This document shows positions 24,201 to 36,200 of a stretch of DNA of 64,000 nt, piece after piece; the first letter of the stretch is position 1, and each line of letters begins with the position of its first letter. The stretch lies in NCBI GenBank assembly GCA_008711295.1, contig VUYV01000046.1:1934759-1998758 (forward strand). Direction: 5' to 3'. Source of the DNA: Anarhynchus alexandrinus. Its lineage: Eukaryota > Chordata > Aves > Charadriiformes > Charadriidae. Under the pieces are notes generated by a model. It searched no databases. It was not told the DNA's origin and worked only from the letters and a program-made list of their open reading frames with translations. Made by a program: the position numbers and the translations under genes.

Positions 24201-27200
24201 TCACAGAGCATTCAGATTCAAGCCCAGTCCATTTGTCCCTGAATGCACTATGGCTCACGTGACCCAGTTTTATAGTCTCAATTATTGTCTGAAAATTTCT
24301 TGGCTCACACATATTACTTCCAATCATCACTTAGGTATGTTTTCTTGTCAACCTGGGAGGGTGTTCACTCTGCCATCATCTGTGCTGTAGCCAGGTCATA
24401 CAGTCAGCTATTATTTGGGCATCAACAGCTTGAACAAGTTAACAGCAGTCTTAGCATTGTGGAAAAAAACAGTCATACCATGCAACTTTTAACTAACGTG
24501 CTAAATGGGGGACTGTTCTGGGAGTAGTCTCTCTTGTGCCAAAATCTTTAAGAAAGGGCTACGTGATATATAGGGACAAACCCCCTGGACTGTGATCTGT
24601 TTTGACCATTTCTAAATGGCTGTTTGCATTTGAGAACTGCAGGCAAAACTTCCTCTGTGCAGGGAGACCATCAGAGTTGAGCGGCAAATCACGGAATCAT
24701 GGAATTTTCAGAGTTGGAAGGGACCTCTAGGGATCATCTAGTCCAACTCCCCTGCCAAAGCAGGATTGCCTAGAGCACATTACTCAGGACTGCATCCAGG
24801 CGGGTCTTGAAAATCTCCAGAGAAGGGGACTCCACAACCTCCCTGGGCAGCCTGTGCCAGTGCTCTGCCACCCGAACCATAAAGACGTTTTTCCGTATAT
24901 TAGAACAGAACCTCCTATGTTCCAACTTGTGCCCATTGCCCCTCGTCCTGTCACTGGGAACCACTGAAAAGAGTCTGGCTCCATCCTCCTTCAACCCACC
25001 CTTTAGATACTTGTACGCCATAATAAGGTCTCCCCTCAGCCTTCTCTTCTCCAGGCTAAAGAGTCCCAGCTCTCTCAGCCTTTCCTCATAAGGGAGATGC
25101 TCCAATCCCTCCATCATCTTAGTTGCCCTATGCTGGACTCTCTCCAGCAGTTCTCTGTCCCTCTTGAACTGGGGAGCCCAGAACGGGACACAGTATTCCA
25201 GCTGTGGCCTCACCAGTGCAGAGCAGAGGGGGAGAATGACCTCCCTCAACCTACTGGCCACACTCTTCCCTATGCAGCCCAAGATTCCATTGGAGTAGCT
25301 GGTAGGCCTGAGGGTAGGAAGGAGTTTCATCCCAGATGAATGCCTGCAAGTTTCAGCATCCTGTGCTGAGAAACAGCCTCTGAGCTGATCAGTCATTAGT
25401 AATTCTTCTTATGTTTCAGGGTTTTATTTTTATATTTCATTTTCTCGTTGCACAGAGAACTGGAAGCCATCTCCTCAGCTGGTAAACTCCTCTGTGAATT
25501 GATTAACAAAAACCATGGCCTAGTGCACGTTCAGGCATCTTTCAGGCACCCTGAAGTCTTTTTGTCTGGCAGGCAGTCCCGTCCCATTTCTAATCAGCTG
25601 GTATCTCTCTTCTTTCCGCACAGGGCACAAAGGGGCAGAAAGGAGCCCGAGGAGAAGCCGGAGCCCCTGGAGAGGCTGTGAGTAACTGCTTCCCCAGCAT
25701 CATTTTCCCCTGACAGCAACACACCTGAAGGGACACTGAAGTCAATGCTTTGCAGATTGGCAGTCCCAGGGCACGTCCGAAGCTGCAGCTGGAGGAGTCG
25801 CTGCTTGTGGGCAAACAGGCACAGCTGCACCAAACAGATCAATGCCCCAATCAGCCCAGCTCTAAATTGTACAGCTTTTGTTGGCTAAATCTCTCCCTCT
25901 CTGACGAAATGCCCTCTTTTCTGGGTGAGGTGCCGGCAGAGCTTGTTACTGCACCGAGATATCAGCCAAGCCCGGGCAGCCAGCTGGTGCAGGGAGCTCA
26001 CTTCTCAGCAGCAGGATGAATTAGTTTCTGATGGTGGTTGGTTTTAGGCTTCTTAGTCAATTCTGCTTTCTTTAATACAGGCTCATCACCAGAGGAATCA
26101 TCACAGACCACTTTTTGAGGCCTGTGTTGTAGGGAGTGCTGCTGTTGTCTGATAAGAACGGCAAAGGATCTGACTCCTGTTTTATTATTGTGAGAGCGTA
26201 TAAGCCCTTTGCAGCTGAACAAAAGGCCACGTACTTGCTTTGCAAGCAGAGAAGGAAGGCTGAAGAACTATTTGAAGTAACGACTGAGAGAGAGGATGTT
26301 TGTGTCTGGGAGAGGAGGGAACGGGAAATCCAAAGGAAGCATCCTAGAGCACTGGAATGTCTTCTTCTACCTTTGTGTTCATGGTTTTCCTTTTTGGGCT
26401 TGTGCTTAGACACTGTCTCTAGCAATGCTTTGACCCTAAACTCCGAACTGCCTGTCCTCAGCGATCTTTCACTCTTGGTTGAAGGACTCCTTAATCTTTT
26501 TGGGGAGGACAAAAAAAAATAAATAAAGGCAAAAAATGTCCCCCTTCCACCAAACCTATCCATTGATTTTATTTCTTTGTATAACCTGGTGGCTGGAAGG
26601 ACGTTAATGATATGGAAATGCAGGCACATGCAGGCATCCTTTTTTTCCCGTCCTCTCACAGACTGCCACTGCTCCAAATGTTTCTATTGGCTTGTAGACC
26701 TGTGACTGTAAATAACAGAGAAATAAGGAAACCTTTAATTCTCTTTTAGTGAGTCAAAGGCAACAGGCGGACATTCACTTTGTCAAGAGTTGTGCTGTGG
26801 AAGATTTTCATCATGTCCCAACTGTTTGCATTGTCCCTCTGCAAGATGTTACCGCCTAGCCCTTCCAGGAGAAGGGGTTTCTCTGTACTGCAAGTCAGAC
26901 AGATTATTTCAGTCTGCTGATGCAGATGTTTTTAGGTAGCCTGTCTGGTTTAGCCCTAAATGGATTAGGCATGCTAATAGAAATCCTTTTCCTTGCAAAG
27001 CTGTGATGACAGGCGAACCCTGGCCAGTGCAGGGTGATGAGCAGCTACAGAGGTAGCAACTTCAACCTGATATGGTGAAGTTTAGAGGAAAATGTCTAAA
27101 TATAGCCTGGTAACTCCAAACATACGTCTCTACGGGGACATAAATCCCCAAATATATGTTCTCTTATAGGCCCCATGCATTTCTGGGGACACAGATGGAC

Positions 27201-30200
27201 TTTTCCACCCTAGAAGCTTTCACTTGAAGACAGAAAAGACATGCAATTCAGAACTATAACACTTTGAATGGTTTGAGCTGTTCATCTATTCAGTGCAAAT
27301 GAGTGTTTCAGGTTTTATTTCCCAGAGTAGAGAAAGGCAGAATTGTCAACAAAGCATATTTTGTTGACCTAGTTTTTTATTTTAACGATAAATCAGCATA
27401 CTTTCCTCTGTTCTCCTGGTGTTTCAGATCCAGACTTTTCTTCCTGTATCTCATTTAGATTTAGGTTGTATTATTATTATTTATTATTATTAGGTAATTT
27501 AAAGCTACCAAAGAGAGTCTTCATCCATTTTGTATTGTTTCATGCTTCTTTACACTAAAAAGTGCTTCACAAAGATGCTATTTTTTGCTTTGTGCTTGTG
27601 CAACACCTTGTCTGACAGGAACTCCAATCTCATTTGGAACATCTTGTTCCTGTGGTGGTACAAGTTGTGAATTATATACGCACACACATTTCATTTTCTT
27701 AAAACAGGGTGTGACTGGACCAGCAGGGCCTCCAGGTCCACGAGGCTTGCCAGGAAATGTGGTATGTATGCATCAGTATATTTGATTTTCCATCTGTGCC
27801 CTGATTTCTTTATTTAATGTTTAGTTTTCCCTTCCACAGGGTTAGCTATCAGATTCAAAAAGCTGTGTTTCATTACACCTTTTTTTATGGTTGAATTGAA
27901 AGATCTGGAGTCACCTGGGAATGGTGTATCCATGAAACATACTCTCATTTTCATTTGTAGCAAGAGGGAGGCATGGAGCTGCTGCATTCCTCACCAAATT
28001 GTCAAAAGGGATTTTTGCTGCAAGCTCTTCAAGGGAAAAATTTCAATGTTTATTGTCTCTCTGGTTTTGTTTCCTTTGCCTCATTTTCATTTGCCCTTTC
28101 CTTTTGAAAACATGACTTCTTGACATAAAAATTTCATGGTAAACTCCATGAACTTATGAAACTTATGAAAACTTGCAAGTATTTGATCCTACTATCCGAG
28201 CCTTGAAATCAATATGGTGTCCTCCTTACCTCAGTAGATGTTCATCACCATCATTAAGTTGTGCATGATAGAGCATTTCATGTTTGTAAAAAAATATTTG
28301 GACTAACTCTACTCCGTGCTCCACCAGTGTAATTTTCTTTCGAGTGCCTGGGGTTTCTCTGGGTTTACACCAGACTAAGTGAAAAAACAACAGTTAGAAT
28401 CCATGTTATAATGCATCCAGACACAGTAGTTTAGCACAGAGAGCTCTTTAAGGTAGAGTTTATTACCTGGGCAATCCAAGAAATCTTAAATTGCCTTTAT
28501 GCTAGTTGTTAAAATACATTTGATTTAATTGTATTAATATAGTGATTTAATTTCAAACTGAAAGATAATATAAAGAATGAAGACCTTTTTCCAATTTCAT
28601 ATTCATTTAAGCAAACTTCTGTATCAGTAATACCAATATATTACCTATAAAAGCTAATATAGTTGGAAATAATTTTTACTGGTGCAGAAAGGAAAATAAT
28701 TATTACATCCATCCTGTGAGGAGGTCAATCCAATCTTACTGGTGCCAAGGCATCATCTCACATCTTAAAATGGAGTACCACTCCATAATGTGTTTTGGTG
28801 AGTTAGGAAGTTACAGTAGAGTTTAGCTGGAGGTCAGTAAAGAGTGGTGTCCCTCAGGGGTCAGTACTGGGTCCAGTCCTGTTCAATATATTCATTAATG
28901 ACCTGGGTGAAGGGCTAGAGTGTACCATCAACAAGTTTCCTGATGACACAAAACTGGGAGGAGTGGCTGACACGCCAGAAGGCTGCGCCGCCATACAGCG
29001 TGACCTGGACAGGCCGGAGAGTTGGGCAGAGAGAAACCTTATGAAATTCAACAAGAACAAGTGTAGGGTACTACATCTGGGGAGGAATAACCCCATGCAT
29101 CAGTACAGGTTGGGGGCTGACCTCCTGGAGAGCAGCTCTGTGGAAAGGGACCTGGGAGTCCTGGGGGACAACAGGATGACCATGAGCCAGCAATGTGCCC
29201 TGGCGGCCAAGGAGGCGAATGGCATCCTGGGGTGCATCAAGAAGAGTGTGGCCAGCAGGTCGAGGGAGGTCATCCTCCCCCTCTACTCTGCCCTGGTGAG
29301 GCCGCATCTGGAGTACTGTGTTCAGTTCTGGGCTCCACAGTTCAAGAAAGTCAGGGAACTGCTGGAGAGGGTCCAGCAGAGGGCTACAACGATGATTAGG
29401 GCATTGGAGCATCTCTCTTATGAGGAAAGACTAAGAGACTTGGGTCTTTTCAGTCTGGAGAAAAGAAGACCGAGGGGGGATCTTATTAATGCTTACAAAT
29501 ACTTAAAGGGAGGGTGCCAGGGGGATGGGAACAGTCTTTTTTCAGTGGTGCCTGGTGATAGGACAAGAAGTAACGGGCACAAACTTGAACATAGGAAGTT
29601 CCATCTAAACACGAGGAGGAACTTCTTTCCTTTGAGGGTGGCAGAGCACTGGCACAGGCTGCCCAGAGAGGTGGTGGAGTCTCCCACTCTGGAGACATTC
29701 CAAACCCTCCTGGACGCCGTCCTGTGCCACTGCTGTAGGTGACCCTGCTCTGGCAGGGGGGCTGGACTGGATGATCTCCAGAGGTCCCTTCCAACCCTGA
29801 CCATTCTGTGATTCTGTGACTGTGATTTAATGGGAAGTTCTAAATGATCTATATTTTGACAAGGAATCCTTTGAGACCTGCCAAGACGTGAAAAGGATTG
29901 AAAACTGAAATAGAGGATAAAACGAACATAGCTATGTTTTCCAATATATAGCTTTGGAGAGCAGTAGCCATAAAAAATTAATATTGTGAGGCTTTTGGCT
30001 TCTCTGATACAGAGGTGGTGGTTGGGGGTTTGTTGGTAATGGATTGGGAACTGCTGAGGATTCCGCAGAAAGAAAAAAATAGTTATTGGTAGAAAGAGAA
30101 TGTGCAAATCTGGGATTATCTCAGTTTCTGCTTTTGCTGTTCAGCTCTTTTTTATATTGAAGAAAAATAAGTCCTTTAAGCACTTGGTACACAGCTTTTC

Positions 30201-33200
30201 TGTGGTGTTCTCTGGATTATAGGTTGTCTGTACTGGGAAATATAGAACTGATACTAATCCTTAATATAGATTGTACTAAACCCACAGGTCTAACCATTTG
30301 CTTTAGGACCAAATACTGCCTAAAAAGAAAGTTTTAAGCTTTAAAGTTCTTTTCTTTCCAGGGTGTACCTGGAGACCCTGGACTACCGGGAAAGGAGGGA
30401 GCAAAGGGGGAAAAGGTGAGTTTCTTCTTTCATGGAGTTGTTTCTTTTCTTCTTGGGCATTTTAAGTAACCTGGGACAGGAGCAGTCTGAACTGGGAAAT
30501 GATTTCATAGGTTTGTAGACACATGGGTTTCTGAGATCATCTTGTCTGACCTCTTCCATTACACATGCTACAAGGTTTTCACCCTGTTGCAGCTTTATAA
30601 TTTGCCTAATAAAACCACTAAGATGCAACTGGATACAGTGAAGTCACTGCTACACATTTATGCAATAATGATCTCCTACTGTCCTCATTGCCTGATGAGA
30701 GTGGGCATTTGGTGTTTTAATTATCTCCCGTTCACCACTGTAAATCCAAAGCTGGAAATAAAACAGGCTTTTATGCTTAGGAAAATGAGATTTCTGCTTT
30801 CTTGATAAGCTGTTTTAACTGGACCGTTAGTTCAGGTTTCCAGTGCATCCTGCCTTACCCTTGCCTGCCTTGCCTAACTGTTCTGTCCCACTAGGCAGTG
30901 AGCTCTCTGAGGTCGGGGTTTGTAATTTACTCATGTGTTGCACAGTGCCCAGCATGCTGGAGTCCTGATCTTTGTTGGCTGAAGTAGGAATGATTAATCA
31001 GAAACATGGCCCTATATATGCATATAGATGGATTTTAAAAGGGGGTGAATCATAGCCCTATCAGTCAAATCATCTTCCAGAATACTGAGATCTACCTCAG
31101 TGTCATGTGTGGACCAAGGGCTCTCTCATGTAGCTGGTTACCGAAACATTTTGAAGTCTCCTTTTAATTTCCTTAGGGAAAATTACAAAAGCCTTGAGAT
31201 TACTGAAGGAAAAGGCTTCCCATAAAAGAAGGTTTCCTATGATACCAAAAGAAATTCAGACGAGAAGGCCAGAAGAAATGCATAACTTTCAGTCCCAATG
31301 AAAGACCTGAGACAGGAATGGTCTTTAGTATGCTACTAAGAGTTTTGCTGGATTGTCTTCTACAGGGTGATCCTGGAAAAGAAGGAAAAGTGGGTTTACC
31401 TGGACCAGCTGGTGAGCCAGGGCCTGCTGGAGAGCCAGGTTTGCCTGGTAAGGGTAGAGATGGAGAAAAGGTAAGTATTGCTGGCAAACTCTGCACTTGA
31501 GTATTTCAATGTGAGATAGACGAGCCTGACCTGCAGAAGAACGGTGAATTTTTGGTAGAGTCACGCTGCGTTGTCACAAGTGCTTGCAGGCTGTCTTGTG
31601 CAAAATGCTGCAGATCACAGTGCTGCATCCAAAAAGGCAGAGAGAACTGAAGCTGTATTTCTGAACATTAAACCCTCTTCAGTGTGCTATCATGGCCATT
31701 GAAAATGGAGACCTCCGCAAGGAGTAACTGTTGTCCTTGTGACCAGTACAAAAATTATCAGCTTGATGGAAGTTCCCTAAAAGCATTTAATTCTAAGCAA
31801 GTTAGCAGATTATTTAATTTGCTTACATGTTAGCAGTAAAATGTTGCCAGGATGGTGTGAGGCAAGGAGGGTGGTGGTAGGGATGCTTGAAGTCCAGGCT
31901 CCTGTTTGGCTGCATGGTGACGGTTTTCTGGTTTTGGCTCTGTCACTTTAGGGGCAAAGAGGCCCACCGGGTTTGCCAGGACCCTTTGGACATAAGGTGA
32001 GCATGGGCTTTATTGTGGAATGTGATTCTCTCCATTGCTGGAACCGGAGAAAATATTATGGTGAAAACATGGTCTGTTTTTCATTGGAAAATAGAGTTTG
32101 TGAAGCTTTCGATCAAAAATGCACTTCTAGCCTTTTAGGAGGTTCCTTTCTTTGTTATTCCAATATGACTATAGATGTAAATATTAAGATACAAATTAGC
32201 TGAGTTCACTTTCCACACTCAAAATTTCTTCCAGCATTATGTGAATTCAACACAGACTAAGGGCTAAATACACGCTTTTTCAGGGAAACTCTGACTGGGA
32301 ACCTTTAATCCATACAGCAGGAGAGACATTACATAGCCAAAGTCTGACCTACTCTTGAGACTGCCTGTCAGCCCCTCAAAGAGCGCTCCTCTGTAGCACT
32401 CATTTCTTTCACTTCTCTCCAAGGGGGATTTGAATTATTTTCCAATGGGACCAGATAGTCCTGGTTTGCCCTCCTATATTGTAGTTAAGGCAAAGACTAG
32501 ATAGTTGATTAAGTTAACGATACTAATTTTAGTTGAAAATAATGTTTGTTCCCTTATAAGTACACAGCAAATAGAGAAATGAATGAAATAGCAAAAACAT
32601 TTGCTTCTGGGAACATCTAGATTGAGCTTGAATCTTCAATCAGATATGTCAAAAAAACTCCTCTTTGAAATGACCATGTCCTGGTCTGGATTGGAAGAAG
32701 AATAGGATGTTGAAACAGATTCTGGAAATGATATAAAATATTTCCTTTTCATCTTTCTGCATTCTGTGTAAATGCATTGTAGTCTGTTGTATATATCTTT
32801 GGCAATTCAGAATACACAGACGATAATAGACTGAGAAGTATTATAAAAGTCAGATAAAAACACTAAAAGAAATCTCATGAAATATTCTATTCAATATCAA
32901 CACAAGTTGGTAAGAATCTTAATTGTGCATGGGAAAATACTATTGAACTTTTTGTATTGAAATTATGTTCTTGAATAAAATAACAGATAAGGGATCTGCT
33001 GGAGTGTTTGAACTAATCAGAATACATTTTCTCTCACTGTCCTTGCAGTATTGTTTCTTTGTAATATAAGATTAGTTTAAGAAGACAGAAAGAAAGGGAA
33101 AAAAAATAGGAGATATTGCAGACAATTTTGGGTGGGCAGAATCCATGGGTAACAATTTTTCTATCATTCTTCTACATAGTTGGAAATAGTGTAATAATAA

Positions 33201-36200
33201 ATAACATAAATAAGATTCATTGTTATAAGTCTACTGCCAATGTGAGACTGAATGTCACAACTGCAAGACAATCCATAAAAATCTTATTTGATTTCTCTCT
33301 GAAACAAGAGAAGAGACATTAAATTTAAGTACTGCAGCTGAATTCTTTCTTAACCCTCTGTCTACAATCTCCATAAACTGTGTCAAGTAGTTGTCTATGC
33401 TCTGTGGGTTTTACTATTGAAAATCCTGTTTTCTAGAAGGGAGGTCTCTCCTTTCGTAGCATAGTCCTCCAGAGAGAGTGAAAGAACTGTTGAATTGTTT
33501 TTTTACAAAAAATGATTCATACACTTCTGTGAGTAGACGTATGTTGGTAAAGGAAAGAACAACATTAAAACATAACCAAATATTCCTAATACTTTCTTCC
33601 CCAGATAAATAATCTGTATTTAACAATGTTTGCCCATTAGCCATCTACCATAGAAACACAGAGAAAGAAAAGCGCATTATGGTGCTCAGTGTTTCCCCAA
33701 GCCACGGAGGGTGCCTAATACCCTGCAGGCAATTGCAAACGCTGGAAATTGGATGCTGCATCCTAAAATAAATTAAAATACTTGTAGAGGTTCTGTTCCC
33801 GCTCAGTTATGTGATGTGGCACATGCTAATGTTATGTGAGTGCTCACACAGTTGGGCCGTGGCTCGTGTGAAGGAAGGGAGCAGTTTTCTTGGCATGATG
33901 TGACAGTAACTGCCATATCCCCATGCTGCCACAACCTGATACAGTTTCTCCGTGGGCAGGATCAGGTCAGAATGAATCATAGAATCATAGAATGGTTTAG
34001 GTTGGAAGGGACCTTAAAGATCACCGAGTTCCAACCCCCCTGCCATGGGCAGGATACCTCCCACCAGACCAGGTTGCTCAAGGCCCCATCCAACCTGGCC
34101 TTGAACACCTCCAGGGATGGGGCAGCCACAACTTCTCTGGGCAACCTGTGCCAGTGTCTCACCACCCTCAAAGTAAAGAATTTCTTCCTAATATCTAATC
34201 TAAACCTACCCCCTTTCAATTTAAAACTATTACCCCTCATCCTATCTCGACATGCCCTTGTAAAAAGTCCCTCCCCATTTTTCCTCTAGGCCCACTTTAA
34301 GTACTGGTTGTTATGTTCTATTGTAAAACCTGATTGCATTTCAGCACATTTTCTCAACAGTGCACAAAGCCTTTAACTTCTTCTTTTGTTTCAGGGTGAG
34401 AGGGGAGCTCCTGGCCTTCCTGGACAGCCGGGAGACAGAGGCGTGCCAGGAATCGGGCTTGCTGGACCCCCTGTAAGTAGCAGATGCTGCTGCAACCTGT
34501 AACAAGGCAAAAACTCACCCATTGCCATCTGGGGAATGTGTTGCCTGTGCTCAGCTGTGCCAGGAGCCTGTGGGACATTTTACCCTCTGAAGACACAAAC
34601 CACATAGTCCAGAGATTGCCATTTGTGGCTAAGATCTCTACAAGTCTTTTGCTCTTGATGAATTTGGTAGAAAGAGAAAGGCAGAGAAGTGCTACAGGAG
34701 TGACTGATATCACTGGCTCATGACTTTTCTCCATCACCTCGACACACTGGCTGTGGATGTGAGTCGAGATCAGTGCTAAGCCAGCAGGACTGGTGTGCTG
34801 GGGAGATGAAACCCTGCTGTCACCGTCACCCCGTTAGAAGGGAAGATCGTGACACACATGCCCACATCAGTGACATTAGTGCTCTGATAGGGAAATACAA
34901 AATCAAATTACTTAATTTTCTGCGTTCCAAGAGTGCCATCTTCCCCATCATTTCCCACAAAGGTTTAGCTGCACCTTATCCAGCTCTCCTCTTGCTGTTG
35001 ATACCCTTATTGGTAGGCCACAAGGTGTATCTGGGATTCTGCTCCATAAAGTTGGGATTTTCATATCACTGGGGTTTGATCCTTCCAGTACTTGGCATGT
35101 ACGACCCCTCTTGAGATCAGGGGGATTTGGGAGTGCTCTGACTGCAGCCCTGCTCTGAGTCCTCCAGATACGCACTGAATTTGAGAGTGAAATAAGTTTA
35201 GGAGGAAGCAAACTTTATTCCTAGCTGTAATTGGTAGAGGACATCTGAGACCTTGCACTCTTTGGCAACCCCTTGTACATGCCATGATGCTGTACCAATC
35301 ACAATCAATGTTTTCATGCTCCGGTTATCTAGATATAAATTTCCCAATGAGCACAGGAAATTGCCTCGAAGTGATAATTCGTATTGCTTTCTAATACTGG
35401 TTGACAAATCAGGCTTTCTGAGGTGTATCTCCACTTAAAATTTCCCTTTACTACGCTGAATAGTATATAAGTTAAAGCAGACTGGGTCAGTCATGTTTCA
35501 CGCTGTGACTGTGTCACGGCCTTCATGAACCTCACAGGGTTATCAATGATTGAAGATCTGTTGGGTGTTATTTGTTATAATTTATCTAAGGAACAGTGAT
35601 GTTCTTGCATTTCTTAATGTGCAGTCATTAATATTAAAATGAAATTAGCAAATGAGCATCTGGCTTGTTTGAAAGTCACTGGGCTGTGGCTAGTTTTAAT
35701 TACTGATTTTTAGATTCAGGACAGGGGTAGATGAGTTCACTTCTACATCCTGATGAACTTCAGATGACAAAGTTATTATTCATTGGGGCTTTAGCATCTG
35801 CATATCCATGAACACAAATGACTAAGAACTTGACTCCAAATGCAGACATCACTTGTCTCACACCAGAGGATTACTTTTTCCTGTGTCATCATTGTTTGAC
35901 CACTGTCAGGATGAGTAGCCACCTATATACCACACTATTGCCAATTGCTTTGGGTTTATTTGTTTAATCTGCTGCACTAAATACTTTTTAGCAACTATTA
36001 TGATGGTTTTCTTCTCTGTAGATTCATCATAACCTCAGCTCCAGTGCAAAGACTCTGGAATTTGAAAAACACTGCATAACACTGAATCCATCAGGCTTTC
36101 ACAAAGAAAAAGTCCCACAGAAAAAAATAGAATAAAGTCAGTAGAGCTGCATCAGTACATATTACACACTGAATTAAAGGTGTCAGCCTATACCCTTTTC

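Noticed and set aside
28963..29742. 260-codon open frame as a host gene
   Set aside because: It is the C-terminal part of a CR1 second reading frame, with a CR1 tail directly after.
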